From Micromonospora okii (GTDB lineage: Bacteria > Actinomycetota > Actinomycetes > Mycobacteriales > Micromonosporaceae): DNA of 64,000 nt. Where the stretch lies: the NCBI RefSeq assembly GCF_020884795.1, contig NZ_BBZF01000018.1:186001-250000 (forward strand). The letters run 5' to 3'. Under the pieces are notes generated by a model. That model had not been told where the DNA came from. It searched no databases and saw only the letters and a list, made by a program, of their open reading frames with translations. Positions 17,308 through 25,412 of this stretch are shown in pieces. Position numbers and translations under genes: made by a program. Each line of letters begins with the position of its first letter. Position 1 is the stretch's first letter.

Positions 17308-17469
17308 CGGGTACGCCCCCGACGGCGGCCCTACCTGCTGACGGGCCGCGCCACCGACGGGCCGTGCCTCTGACGGCATGCCCACCCGGGCCGCGCCACC
17401 GGACACCACTCCGGGGCGCGGCCCGTCCCGTTTCCGGGCGCCGCCGCCGAAGCCTGAGATCATGGAAGG

Positions 17470-17491
17470 AACGGCCCCTGGAGGGGCCGTT
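17470..17491. terminator. Hairpin terminator between convergent genes
   Basis: AACGGCCCC (17470-17478) and GGGGCCGTT (17483-17491) form a perfect 9-bp stem with a TGGA tetraloop, followed by TTGC. It lies between the coiled-coil protein gene (ends 17307) and the DUF3000 gene (ends 17528) and can serve both. Confidence 0.7.
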
Positions 17492-17527
17492 TGCTGCCAC
17501 GATCTGGCTGGGCGGAGGGCAGGCGGC

Positions 17528-18100
17528 TCAGGCGGCGCCGGCGGGGCGGCGCTCCGACAGGGCCGTCACGCCGGGCGGGGGCAGGCCCGCCGTCGAGGCG
17601 AGCAGCGCGCACCAGGCGAGGAGGTGGGGCGTCAGGTCGTCGTCGAGCGGCGTCCAGGAGGCGCGGATCTCGATGTCGGCGACGGCCGGCGGCCCGGCCA
17701 GCGCGCCGAACCGGGTCGACGTCGTCTGGGTGATCGTGCCGCCGAGCGCCCGGTGCGGCGCGTCCTGCGCGTCCAGCGCGTCGGTCAGCCAGGTCCAGCC
17801 CACGCCGGGCAGCAGCGGGTCGGCGGCCAGGTCGATCTCCAGCTCCGCCGTGACGTACGTGACCAGCCGTAGCGTGCCCTGCCACGCCTCGTGGCCGGCG
17901 GGGTCGTGCAGCAGGATCAGCCGACCCGTGGCGACCTCGTCGTCGTCGCGCACGACCGCGGCGGAGAGCGCGAAGGCGTACGGGGCGAGCCGCTGGGGCG
18001 CGCCGACCTCCTCCAGGACGATCTCCGACCGGGGCGCGGCCGACCGCAGCCCGGCGACCGCGCGGGCGAAGGTCTCCGGGAGCGCGATCGGGGGGGCCAT
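17528..18100 (-). CDS. DUF3000-family protein (190 aa)
   Basis: A conserved actinobacterial protein of unknown function. The family start is the ATG at 18100 (MAPPIALPETFARAVAGLR); the frame is open further upstream but that part is low complexity. Core signatures are IVLEEVGAPQRLAPYAFALS, DDDEVATGRLILLHDP and WTPLDDDLTPHLLAWCALL. DUF3000 genes are regularly found near hemE and the RNase D gene in actinomycetes, as here. No catalytic residues are evident. A TAGGCT box ends 7 bases before the ATG and no ribosome binding site is present, so the mRNA is probably leaderless. Confidence 0.88.
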   Translation of the reverse strand: MAPPIALPETFARAVAGLRSAAPRSEIVLEEVGAPQRLAPYAFALSAAVVRDDDEVATGRLILLHDPAGHEAWQGTLRLVTYVTAELEIDLAADPLLPGVGWTWLTDALDAQDAPHRALGGTITQTTSTRFGALAGPPAVADIEIRASWTPLDDDLTPHLLAWCALLASTAGLPPPGVTALSERRPAGAA

Positions 18101-18107
18101 GCCCGGC

Positions 18108-18113
18108 AGCCTA
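18108..18113 (-). promoter_or_regulatory. -10 box of a leaderless promoter (DUF3000)
   Basis: TAGGCT on the minus strand lies 7 bases before ATG 18100, so transcription is predicted to begin at the start codon. No Shine-Dalgarno sequence is present. Confidence 0.5.
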
Positions 18114-18250
18114 TTCCGCCCGCTGCCCGCCCGCCCGGCGGCACGCCGACGACCGGCCACGGCGTGACCCCGCCCGCCCCGGTCGGGGCCGCCCGCCACC
18201 CCGCCCCGGTCGGGGCTGCCCGCCCCGCCCGGTCGCCCCCGCAGGGGTGA

Positions 18251-18298
18251 TAGGGGAACCCTTCTCTACCGCAGGCGTTAACAAGGGGCCCTTCCTTA
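18251..18298. repeat. Dispersed GGGGCCCTTCCTT element, copy A
   Basis: It contains AGGGGAACCCTTCTCTACCG, then GTTAACAAGGGGCCCTTCCTT. The second half equals the arm of the perfect palindrome at 24655-24704, and the first half is related, in complement, to the copy at 50428-50476 (CGGTAGAGAGGGG). It sits between the divergent DUF3000 and hemE genes, just upstream of the hemE start. Confidence 0.65.
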
Positions 18299-18316
18299 CA
18301 CCAGGCTCGGGCGTGG

Positions 18317-18322
18317 GACGAT
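18317..18322 (+). promoter_or_regulatory. Candidate -10 box of a leaderless hemE promoter
   Basis: GACGAT matches TANNNT except for the first base and lies 7 bases before ATG 18330, where no ribosome binding site is seen. Confidence 0.35.
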
Positions 18323-18329
18323 TGGCGCG

Positions 18330-19421
18330 ATGAGCACCGACACCACGGGCGCCCCCGCCCGAGACGAGGAGCCGCGCCGCGACGGGACGGCCGCGTCGCC
18401 GTTCGTCCGGGCCTGCCGGCGCCAGGACGGCCCGCACACCCCGGTCTGGTTCATGCGTCAGGCCGGCCGCTCCCTGCCCGAGTACCGCGAGATCCGCGCC
18501 AACGTCGGGATGCTGGAGTCCTGCCGCCGCGCCGAGCTGGTCGCCGAGATCACCCTCCAGCCGGTCCGCCGGCACGGGGTCGACGCGGCGATCCTGTTCA
18601 GCGACATCGTGGTCCCGGTGGCCGCCGCCGGGGTGGACCTCGACATCGTGCCGGGCACCGGGCCGGTGGTGGCCGAGCCGGTGCGCACCGCCGCCGACGT
18701 GGAGCGGATCAGGCCGATCGGCCGCGACGACGTGCCCTACGTCGACGAGGCCGTCCGGCTGCTCGTCGCCGAGCTGGGCGACACCCCGCTGATCGGCTTC
18801 GCCGGGGCGCCGTTCACGCTGGCCAGCTACCTGGTGGAGGGCGGTCCGTCGCGCTCCCACGCCAGGACCAAGGCCCTGATGTACGGCGACCCGGACCTGT
18901 GGCACGCCCTGTGCGCCCGGCTGGCCGAGGTCACGCTGGCCTTCCTGCGGGTGCAGGTCGACGCCGGGGTGTCGGCGGTGCAGTTGTTCGACTCGTGGGC
19001 CGGCGCGCTGTCGGAGGCCGACTACCGGCGCTACGTGCTGCCGCACTCCACGAAGGTGCTCTCCGGGCTGGTCGACGCGGGCGTGCCCCGCATCCACTTC
19101 GGAGTGGGCACCGCCGAGCTGCTCGCCGCGATGGGCGAGGCCGGGGCCGACGTGGTCGGCGTGGACTGGCGTACCCCGCTGGACGTCGCGACCCGCCGGA
19201 TCGGCCCCGACAAGGCGGTGCAGGGCAACCTGGACCCGGCCGTGCTGCTCGCCCCCTGGCCGGTCGTGGAGGGCGAGGTACGGCGCATCCTCGCCGAGGG
19301 CCGGGCCGCCCCCGGCCACGTCTTCAACCTCGGTCACGGCGTCCCGCCGGAGACCGATCCGGACGTGCTGACCCGGGTGGTCGCGCTGGTGCACGAGGTG
19401 TCCGCGCGCCCGGCGGAGTGA
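18330..19421 (+). CDS. hemE: Uroporphyrinogen decarboxylase (363 aa)
   Basis: It decarboxylates the four acetate side chains of uroporphyrinogen III to give coproporphyrinogen III. The diagnostic N-terminal motif is PVWFMRQAGRSLPEYRE, and downstream are the conserved ILFSDIVVP, IGFAGAPFTLASYLVEGG, DSWAGALS and VFNLGHGVPPETDP segments. A ~25-residue N-terminal extension precedes the family core. It is the first gene of hemE-hemY-hemQ, with only 4 bases to the next gene. No strong Shine-Dalgarno sequence precedes the ATG. Confidence 0.95.
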   Translation: MSTDTTGAPARDEEPRRDGTAASPFVRACRRQDGPHTPVWFMRQAGRSLPEYREIRANVGMLESCRRAELVAEITLQPVRRHGVDAAILFSDIVVPVAAAGVDLDIVPGTGPVVAEPVRTAADVERIRPIGRDDVPYVDEAVRLLVAELGDTPLIGFAGAPFTLASYLVEGGPSRSHARTKALMYGDPDLWHALCARLAEVTLAFLRVQVDAGVSAVQLFDSWAGALSEADYRRYVLPHSTKVLSGLVDAGVPRIHFGVGTAELLAAMGEAGADVVGVDWRTPLDVATRRIGPDKAVQGNLDPAVLLAPWPVVEGEVRRILAEGRAAPGHVFNLGHGVPPETDPDVLTRVVALVHEVSARPAE

Positions 19422-19425
19422 GGGA

Positions 19426-20850
19426 GTGACCGTGCGGCAGCCGTGGCGGGTGGCGATCGTCGGTGGCGGGATCACCGGGCTGGCCGCCGCCGTGCGGCTG
19501 CGCGACCGCGCGCCGGCGGGCACGGAGGTCACCGTGTACGAGCAGTCCGGCGCGCTCGGCGGCAAGCTGCGCACCGGCGAGCTGGCCGGCGGGCCCGTGG
19601 AGTTCGGGGCCGAGTCGTTCCTGATGCGGGACCCGGCCGGCGGGGAGTCCGCCGCGGTGACCCTGGCCCGCCGGTTGGGGCTGGCCGACGAGATCGTGCA
19701 CCCGACCGTCGGGCAGGCCGCCCTCGCCGTCGACGGGGGGCTGCGCCCGGTCCCGGGCGGGACGCTGGTGGGCGTACCCGGGGATCTGGAGAAGGTGGCG
19801 GCGGTGGCGGAGCCCGCCACGGACGCCGACCGCGACGGCGGTCGGCCGCTGCTGGAGCCCGGCGCGGACGCCTCCGTCGGGGCGCTGGTGCGCGCCCGGC
19901 TCGGCGACGCGGTGGTGGACCGGCTGGTCGACCCGATGCTCGGCGGCGTCTACGCCGGGCGGGCCGACGACCTCTCCCTGGTCACCACCATGCCGGCGCT
20001 GGCCCGCGCCGCCCGCGTGGAGCACACCCTGGTCGGCGCGGTCCGGGCCGCGCAGGCCGCCGCGCCGCGCGCCCCCGGCGCCCCGGTCTTCGGCACCCTG
20101 GCCGGCGGGCTGAGCCGGCTGGTCACCGCCGCCGCCGAGGCCGCCGGGGCGACGATCCGCCGCGACGCCGCCGTCCGCGAGCTGACCCCGACACCGACGG
20201 GCTGGCGGCTGACCGTCGGCCCGACCCGTGACCCGGAACTGGTCGAGGCCGACGCGGTGATCCTCGCCGTGCCGGCCCGGCCGGCGGCCCGGCTGCTGGC
20301 CGGCGTCGGCGACCTCGCGCCCGGGGTCGCCGCGACCGTCGGCGAGCTGGACTACGCCAGCGTCGCCCTGGTCACCCTGGCCCTGCCGGAGCCGGCGCTG
20401 CCGGCGCTGTCCGGGTTCCTGGTGCCGGCCACCGAGGGGCTGCTGATCAAGGCGTCGACGTTCTTCACCACCAAGTGGGGGCACCTGGCCCGGCCGGACG
20501 GGCTGGCGCTGGTCCGCGCGTCGGTGGGCCGGTACGGCGAGGAGGCGTCCCTCCAGGTCGGCGACGACGACCTGGTGGCCACGGTGCACCGGGAGCTCTC
20601 CACCGTGCTGGGCACCGCGCTGCCCGCGCCGGTGGCCAGCCACGTGCAGCGGTGGGGCGGGGCGCTGCCGCAGTACACCCCGGGGCACCTCGACCGGGTG
20701 GCCGCCGTCCGCGCGGCGCTGCGCGTCGGCCCCCCGCGCCTGGCCCTGGCCGGTGCCGCCTACGACGGCGTCGGCATCCCGGTCTGCGTCCGCTCCGGCG
20801 AGACGGCGGCGGAAGAGATCATCGAAGCACTGGGAGGATCGGCAGCATGA
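19426..20850 (+). CDS. hemY: Coproporphyrinogen/protoporphyrinogen oxidase, FAD-dependent (474 aa)
   Basis: An FAD enzyme with the dinucleotide motif VAIVGGGITGLAAAVRLRDR at the N-terminus and the family segments GGKLRTGELAG, VDRLVDPMLGGVYAG and GTLAGGLSRLVTAA. In actinobacteria this enzyme (also called CgoX) oxidises coproporphyrinogen III to coproporphyrin III, because hemQ, not a classical late pathway, completes heme. Start codon choice is between GTG 19426 and GTG 19432; the AGGGAG box suits the latter. The stop overlaps the ATG of hemQ (ATGA). Confidence 0.93.
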   Translation: MTVRQPWRVAIVGGGITGLAAAVRLRDRAPAGTEVTVYEQSGALGGKLRTGELAGGPVEFGAESFLMRDPAGGESAAVTLARRLGLADEIVHPTVGQAALAVDGGLRPVPGGTLVGVPGDLEKVAAVAEPATDADRDGGRPLLEPGADASVGALVRARLGDAVVDRLVDPMLGGVYAGRADDLSLVTTMPALARAARVEHTLVGAVRAAQAAAPRAPGAPVFGTLAGGLSRLVTAAAEAAGATIRRDAAVRELTPTPTGWRLTVGPTRDPELVEADAVILAVPARPAARLLAGVGDLAPGVAATVGELDYASVALVTLALPEPALPALSGFLVPATEGLLIKASTFFTTKWGHLARPDGLALVRASVGRYGEEASLQVGDDDLVATVHRELSTVLGTALPAPVASHVQRWGGALPQYTPGHLDRVAAVRAALRVGPPRLALAGAAYDGVGIPVCVRSGETAAEEIIEALGGSAA

Positions 20851-21548
20851 CCGAGCAGACCAACGCGGCCCGGCTCAAGGAACTGAACGACAGCATCCGC
20901 TACACGATGTGGTCGGTCTACCGGGCCACCAGCCCGCTGCCGTCCCTGCGCGACAACGTCATCGGCGAGGTCGAGGCCCTCTTCGAGGAGCTGGCCGGCA
21001 AGGACGTGACGGTCCGGGGCACGTACGACGTGGCCGGGCTGCGCGCCGACGCCGACCTGATGATCTGGTGGCACTCGTCGTCGAGCGACGCGCTCCAGGA
21101 CGCGTACCTGCGGTTCCGCCGGACCACGCTGGGCCGCGCGATGACGCCGGTCTGGTCGCAGATGGCGCTGCACCGGCCGGCGGAGTTCAACAAGAGCCAC
21201 ATCCCGGCGTTCCTGGCCGGCGAGGAGGCGCGGGCGTACCTCTGCGTCTACCCGTTCGTGCGCTCGTACGAGTGGTACCTGCTGCCGGACGCCGAGCGGC
21301 GCGAGCTGCTCTCCGAGCACGGGAAGATGGCCCGGGGGTACCCGGACGTGCGGGCCAACACGGTCGCCTCGTTCGCCCTCGGCGACTACGAGTGGATGCT
21401 CGCCTTCGAGGCCGACGAGCTGCACCGCATCGTCGACCTGATGCGCGACCTGCGGGCGTCGCGGGCCCGCCGGCACGTGCGGGAGGAGATCCCGTTCTAC
21501 ACGGGCCGCCGCCGCTCGGTCGCCGACATCGTGACCTGCCTGGTCTGA
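20847..21548 (+). CDS. hemQ: Coproheme decarboxylase HemQ/ChdC (233 aa)
   Basis: A chlorite-dismutase-fold protein that converts iron-coproporphyrin III to heme b using peroxide. The actinobacterial catalytic residues occur at the positions known from the corynebacterial enzyme: distal His118 (FNKSHIPAF), radical Tyr135 (LCVYPFVRSYEWYLL) and proximal heme ligand His158 (LSEHGKMARG). The ATG at 20847 overlaps the hemY stop and has GGGAGGATC upstream, so it is translationally coupled. The ferrochelatase (hemH/cpfC) that acts between HemY and HemQ is not in the window. Confidence 0.95.
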   Translation: MTEQTNAARLKELNDSIRYTMWSVYRATSPLPSLRDNVIGEVEALFEELAGKDVTVRGTYDVAGLRADADLMIWWHSSSSDALQDAYLRFRRTTLGRAMTPVWSQMALHRPAEFNKSHIPAFLAGEEARAYLCVYPFVRSYEWYLLPDAERRELLSEHGKMARGYPDVRANTVASFALGDYEWMLAFEADELHRIVDLMRDLRASRARRHVREEIPFYTGRRRSVADIVTCLV

Positions 21549-21552
21549 GGTG

Positions 21553-21577
21553 TAAGGAAGGGCCCCCCGTTAACGCA
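21553..21577. repeat. Dispersed palindrome, copy B, left arm (interrupted by IS30)
   Basis: AAGGAAGGGCCCCCCGTTAACGC begins 5 bases after the hemQ stop. The matching arm (GCGTT...GGGGGCCCTTCCT) lies at 22867-22890 on the other side of the insertion element. Together they form one copy of the dispersed palindrome, which would have been the terminator-like hairpin after the hem operon. Confidence 0.6.
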
Positions 21578-21593
21578 AAACGTGGCGGATTCC

Positions 21594-22857
21594 AGGGGTC
21601 GTTGCACCATAGATGATCAACTGGTGTTGGTCAGTAGTTTAGCGAGGCGCTCGGCTGGGGTGTCCCAGCCGAGTGTTTTGCGTGGTCGGCCGTTGAGTTC
21701 GACGGCGACGGCGGCGAGGTGTTCGGGGGTGTGGACGGCGAGGTCGGTGCCTTTCGGGAAGTACTGGCGTAGCAGGCCGTTGGTGTTCTCGTTGGATCCG
21801 CGTTGCCAGGGTGAGTGGGGGTCGCAGAAGTACCGGGCATGCCGGTGGCGGTGCTGAACTGGTGATGCAGGGCCATTTCGGCGCCTTGGTCCCAGGTCAG
21901 GGAGCGTTTGAGGTGGGTGGGCAGGGTGGCGACGGTGGCTAGCAGCGCATCGCGGACTGCTTCGGCGGTGCGGTTTCGGCCGAGGTGGACCAGCAGGACG
22001 TAGCGGGTGGCGCGTTCGACGAGGGTGCCGATGGCGGAGGCGTTGTCCTTGCCGATGATGAGGTCGCCTTCCCAGTGTCCGGGCACGGCCCGGTCGGCGG
22101 CTTCGGCGGGTCGGTCGCTGATCATCACCATCGGGGTGGTGAAGCGGGACTGGCGTTGTCCGGGTTGACGGTGCGGCCGGCGCACCGCGCGGCCGGTGCG
22201 CAGCGCCCGGGTCAGCTCGCGGCGTAGCTCGCCGCGTCCTTGGACGTAGAGCGCCTGGTAGATCGTCTCGTGGGTCACGTGCATCCCTGGCCGGTCGGGG
22301 AAGTCCTGCCGTAACCGTCGCACGATCTGTTCGGGACTCCACCGTCGGTCCAGGCCGTCCTGCACCGCTTGGCGCAGTTTCGGATTCGCGGCGAGTCTGC
22401 TGATCTTCGGCCGGGGGCGCCGCGCGTCGGCCTGCGCCTGGGCCGCGTGCGGGCGGTAGTCCCCGGTCCGTGGGTGGGCGTTACGGCGCACCTCACGGCT
22501 GACCGTGGAGGGATCCCGTCCCAACTCGGCCGCGATCGACCGCAGCGATCTGCCCTCCCGGCGCAGGTCCGCGATCAAGATCCGATCCTCGACGGACAGG
22601 AACCGGCCGGAAGGGCTCGGCCGGGCGGGAGGCTGCGCCTCCCGCCCGGCCTGGCTTACTCGTCCGTACCGCCAACGGTGCCCGGTACGCCGGTTGACCC
22701 CGGCAACCCGGCACGCCTGCGCGGTACCCACACCTTGCGCCACAAGATCAAGATAAGCCTGGCGCTCGGCATGTAACTTCTTCCGCCCCTGCGGCAACCG
22801 GTCCTTACGAACTTCGAACACTGCAACCCCTGCAACTCAGGTGTTGCAACCACCACT
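21594..22857. mobile_element. IS30-family insertion sequence, 1264 bp, inactive
   Basis: The ends are imperfect 16-bp inverted repeats: AGGGGTCGTTGCACCA (21594-21609) and AGTGGTGGTTGCAACA read inward from 22857, differing at 3 positions. Between them is a single minus-strand IS30-type transposase gene that fills the element but is frameshifted. No convincing target duplication is visible. It separates the hem operon from the LPMO gene and splits a dispersed palindrome into two arms. Exact outer ends are uncertain by a few bases. Confidence 0.8.
21617..22821 (-). pseudogene. IS30-family transposase, frameshifted
   Basis: The N-terminal ~330 residues read in one frame: helix-turn-helix regions (GVGTAQACRVAGVNRRTG; EGRSLRSIAAELGRDPSTVS) and IS30 core with catalytic Asp in GHWEGDLIIGKDN and LTWDQGAEMALHHQFS. 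At 21833-21837 only five bases stand where six are expected (between ATGMP and YFCDPHSP). The family C-terminus with the catalytic Glu (WQRGSNENTNGLLRQYFPKG) therefore continues in another frame to 21617. The DDE triad is thus split and the protein is not functional without frameshifting. The GTG at 22821 is the probable former start. Confidence 0.85.
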
Positions 22858-22866
22858 AGAACCCAA

Positions 22867-22890
22867 GCGTTGTACAGGGGGCCCTTCCTA
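22867..22890. repeat. Dispersed palindrome, copy B, right arm
   Basis: GCGTTGTACAGGGGGCCCTTCC is the inverted counterpart of the arm at 21553-21577. Only the IS30 element and short flanks separate the arms. Confidence 0.6.
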
Positions 22891-22940
22891 ACGCGACGGC
22901 CGCCGGGGCGGCGCGCGGTCGACGTCGGACCCCGGCCGCG

Positions 22941-24041
22941 TCAGACCGTCGCCGTGCAGGTCGGCGTCGGCGCGGTGTTGGTGCCGGTCGACGAGGCGAG
23001 GAAGCCGAACGTGGTCTTCGCCCCGGGGGCCAGCGCCCCGTTGTAGTCGACGTTGCGCGCGGTCACCGTGGACCCGCTGCTCGTCACGGTGGCGCCCCAC
23101 GAGGAGCTGATCCGCTGGCCGTTGGCGTACGTCCAGTTCACCGTCCAGCCCCTGATCGCCGACGACCCGGCGGTCACCTCGACCTCACCCTGGAACCCGC
23201 CGGACCAGGACGTGGTGACCCGGTACGTCGCCGTGCAGCGACCGGCCGCCGGGGGAGTGGTCGGCGGGGCGGCCGTCGGCGGCGGCGTGGTGGGCGGGGC
23301 GGCGGTCGGCGGCGGGGTCGTGGGCGGGGTGCTCGGGCCGGTGCCGCCGAAGTCCACGTCGCTGCACAGGTAGTACGACTGGTCCAGGTGGCTGGCCTGC
23401 CAGATGGTGTAGACGATGTGCCGGCCGCTGCGGCCCGGTGCGCTCGCCGGCACCTGGATCGACACGCCCTGGCTCTCCGGCGTCCACTGCGAGGCCGGCG
23501 TGTTGCCGATCTGGCCCGCCAGCTCCAGGTCGCTCCACGCCAGCGGTTTGGTGAGCGCGTTGAAGCCCTGCTTCGTCACGTACACCCGGATGTAGTCCGC
23601 GCCGTGGCTGGCCTGGTCCAGGAACTTGATGCGGAAGTTGTTGGTGGTCGGCGCGGCCCGCCACGCGCCGAGCGCGTCGAGCGCGTTGTACCGGCCGCTG
23701 TTGGAGCGGCCCCCGCTGCACAACTGGCCGTCGGGGATCGCGGCCTGGTGGTTGCCGGCGACGCCCTCGCGGAACAGGCCGTTCCAGTTCCACATGGCGT
23801 TCGGGTCGGCCTGCCACGCCTGCCAGCACATCGGGTCCTGGGTGGCCATGTTCGGGTTCTGGAAGTCGCTGCCCCAGCGCTGCCAGCAGCCGTAGTTGCG
23901 CGACGCCGGGTCGACGACGGAGCCGTGGGCGGACGCCGGGTTGGCCAGGGCGGTGGTGAGCAGCAGCGCGACGACCGCGCCGATGGCGAGCAGCCAGGCC
24001 GGCGCGAGCGGCGCGGGTCGGCTGCGGAGCAGGGGGGACAT
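22941..24041 (-). CDS. AA10 lytic polysaccharide monooxygenase with C-terminal CBM2 (366 aa)
   Basis: A secreted copper enzyme that cleaves crystalline cellulose or chitin oxidatively. The signal peptide ends at PASA, exposing His39 as the mature N-terminus, half of the histidine brace. The second brace residue is His146 in LDQASHGADYIRVYVTKQGF. The catalytic domain closely resembles Thermobifida LPMO10A-type enzymes (DPASRNYGCWQRWG, DPMCWQAW, MWNWNGL, DGQLCSGG, RSGRHIVYTIWQASH). A Pro/Thr linker with three PPTT units joins it to a CBM2 (CTATYRVTTSWSGGFQGEV to CTATV). The ATG at 24041 has GGAGG 4 bases upstream; the frame extends upstream without protein character. Cellulose-related genes elsewhere in the window fit this role. 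Confidence 0.93.
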   Translation of the reverse strand: MSPLLRSRPAPLAPAWLLAIGAVVALLLTTALANPASAHGSVVDPASRNYGCWQRWGSDFQNPNMATQDPMCWQAWQADPNAMWNWNGLFREGVAGNHQAAIPDGQLCSGGRSNSGRYNALDALGAWRAAPTTNNFRIKFLDQASHGADYIRVYVTKQGFNALTKPLAWSDLELAGQIGNTPASQWTPESQGVSIQVPASAPGRSGRHIVYTIWQASHLDQSYYLCSDVDFGGTGPSTPPTTPPPTAAPPTTPPPTAAPPTTPPAAGRCTATYRVTTSWSGGFQGEVEVTAGSSAIRGWTVNWTYANGQRISSSWGATVTSSGSTVTARNVDYNGALAPGAKTTFGFLASSTGTNTAPTPTCTATV

Positions 24042-24167
24042 GGAGCCTCCGGGTGCAGGGTCGGACTGCGACGACGCCCGGACGCCCGGGAGTTGCCCCT
24101 CCCGTGCCGGCTCGCCTGACTCCCGTGACGGCTCTGCTGCGCAGATTTCCACACCCATTGTTCGATG

Positions 24168-24623
24168 TCAATCGATGGCGCGCTCCCGGCGCATCGGGGT
24201 GTGCGGGATGCCGTCCTCGACGTAGTCGGGGCCGCTGACGACGAAGCCGTGCCGGGTGTAGAACCCGGCGAGGTGCGACTGCGCCTCCAGCACGCACGGC
24301 CGGTCGCCCACCACGGCCAGCGCCTCGGCCATCAGCCGGCCGGCGTACCCGCCGCGCCGGGCCGCCGGCGCCACCACGACCCGGCCGATCCGCGCCAGGC
24401 CGCCGGGGTCGGCCAGGATCCGCAGGTACGCCACGACGGCGCCGTCCCGGGTCAGCCAGAGGTGCCGGGTGCCCGGCTCGACGTCCCGGCCGTCGAGTTC
24501 GGCGTACGGGCACCGCTGCTCCACGACGAACACGTCGATGCGGAGTCGGAGCAGGTCGTGGAAGGTGCGGGCGTCCAGCTCGGCGAAGGAGGCGAGCCGG
24601 ACCTCGACGTTCTGCGGTGGCAC
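24168..24623 (-). CDS. ElaA-like GNAT acetyltransferase (151 aa)
   Basis: The ElaA subgroup pattern RIDVFVVEQRCPYAELDGRD near the N-terminus is diagnostic, followed by RHLWLTRDGAVVAYLRIL and the acetyl-CoA loop ARIGRVVVAPAARRGGYAGRLM. The C-terminus is FYTRHGFVVSGPDYVEDGIPH. The GTG at 24623 is chosen over an upstream in-frame codon that lies inside the inverted repeat; a TACCAT box ends 6 bases before it, so it is probably leaderless. The acetylated substrate is unknown. Confidence 0.88.
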   Translation of the reverse strand: MPPQNVEVRLASFAELDARTFHDLLRLRIDVFVVEQRCPYAELDGRDVEPGTRHLWLTRDGAVVAYLRILADPGGLARIGRVVVAPAARRGGYAGRLMAEALAVVGDRPCVLEAQSHLAGFYTRHGFVVSGPDYVEDGIPHTPMRRERAID

Positions 24624-24629
24624 CCGGCG

Positions 24630-24635
24630 ATGGTA
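24630..24635 (-). promoter_or_regulatory. -10 box of a leaderless promoter (ElaA-like gene)
   Basis: TACCAT on the minus strand lies 6 bases before GTG 24623. Confidence 0.5.
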
Positions 24636-24654
24636 GGCCCCCCGCCGCCCGTGC

Positions 24655-24704
24655 AAGGAAGGGCCCCTTGTTAACACCCGTCTGTTAACAAGGGGCCCTT
24701 CCTT
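24655..24704. repeat. Dispersed palindrome, copy C: perfect 22-bp inverted repeat
   Basis: AAGGAAGGGCCCCTTGTTAACA (24655-24676) and its exact complement (24683-24704) enclose a 6-base loop. It starts one base after the stop codon of the zinc-ribbon gene at 24705 and so may act as its terminator. Arms contain the GTTAAC and GGGCCC palindromes shared by copies A and B; copy D keeps the GGGCCC part. Confidence 0.85.
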
Positions 24705-24965
24705 CTATGCGGGGCGGGCGCCGACGGCGTCGCGGATCTCCGCGCCCCGGTCGCCCTCCTCGGCGCGGGCGCAGTGGGCGCAGCAGAAGAAGCGCCCCGA
24801 GACCTCGACCCCGTGGCCGAGGATCTTGACCTGGCAGTGCTCGCAGATCGGGGCCAGCTTCTGCGCGGCGCACTCCAGGCAGTCGAAGGTGTGCGTGTCG
24901 CCGCTGACCGTGCGCACCTCGAACGCCATCCAGTAGTCGTTGCCGCAGACCTCGCACGCCGCCAT
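24705..24965 (-). CDS. Small zinc-ribbon-like protein (86 aa)
   Basis: Four cysteine pairs or clusters are visible: CEVC near the N-terminus, then CLEC, CEHC and FFCCAHC. This is enough for two zinc sites in the style of treble-clef or ribbon proteins. The family is conserved in actinobacteria without assigned function; a nucleic-acid- or protein-binding role is plausible. The ATG has a G-rich box (GGGGGTACGGC) upstream. The gene ends directly at a perfect inverted repeat. Confidence 0.75.
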   Translation of the reverse strand: MAACEVCGNDYWMAFEVRTVSGDTHTFDCLECAAQKLAPICEHCQVKILGHGVEVSGRFFCCAHCARAEEGDRGAEIRDAVGARPA

Positions 24966-25124
24966 GCCGTACCCCCGAAGAAAAGGACTCGTCTGCCCTC
25001 AGCGTGCGGCAACAGCCGGAAACGGACCCGCGAAACCGGCGAACCCGACCCGCCCCGGCGGCGTGTCGGGGCCGGCGTGTCGCGCGTTGTGCCTGGTGGA
25101 GGCCCCGAACCGGCGGAGGGTGAC

Positions 25125-25400
25125 GTGATCAAGCGCAGCAGGCTGTTCGGCAACCAGACCCGGGTCACCTTCTGTCTGCCCCGCGACGCGCCGGCCGGCA
25201 CGGTGAGCGTGGTCGGCTCCTTCAACGGCTGGGAGCCCGGCCGGCACGAGCTGGTCGCCCGCCGCGACGGCACCCGTACGGTGACCGTCCGGCTCCCGCC
25301 GGGCAGCCACCGGTTCCGCTACCTCGCCACGGGCGGGATCTGGCTGGACGACGAGTCCGCCGACCGGGTGGACGAGCAGGGCAGCCTGCTGCTGCTCTGA
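25125..25400 (+). CDS. Stand-alone CBM48 / isoamylase N-terminal-like protein (91 aa)
   Basis: A single carbohydrate-binding module of the glycogen-binding type: RVTFCLPRDAPAGTVSVVGSFNGWEPG carries the FNGW motif, followed by VRLPPGSHRFRYLATGGIWL and DDESADRVDEQG. The GTG at 25125 has GGAGGG just upstream; the frame is open earlier without coding character. No enzyme domain is attached. Similar orphan modules occur in actinobacteria and may target glycogen or sense it. It is divergent from the zinc-ribbon gene and convergent with msrB. Confidence 0.82.
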   Translation: MIKRSRLFGNQTRVTFCLPRDAPAGTVSVVGSFNGWEPGRHELVARRDGTRTVTVRLPPGSHRFRYLATGGIWLDDESADRVDEQGSLLLL

Positions 25401-25412
25401 CCGTGCGCTGCC

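Noticed and set aside
17309..17430. Repeated CTGACGGG/CCGCGCCACC stretches after the coiled-coil gene
   Set aside because: Units are irregular in length and order and look like GC-rich low complexity, not a definable repeat.
21617..22821. Programmed frameshift in the IS30 transposase
   Set aside because: IS30 transposases are normally a single frame, and no A-rich slippery site is visible at 21833-21840; a one-base loss is simpler.
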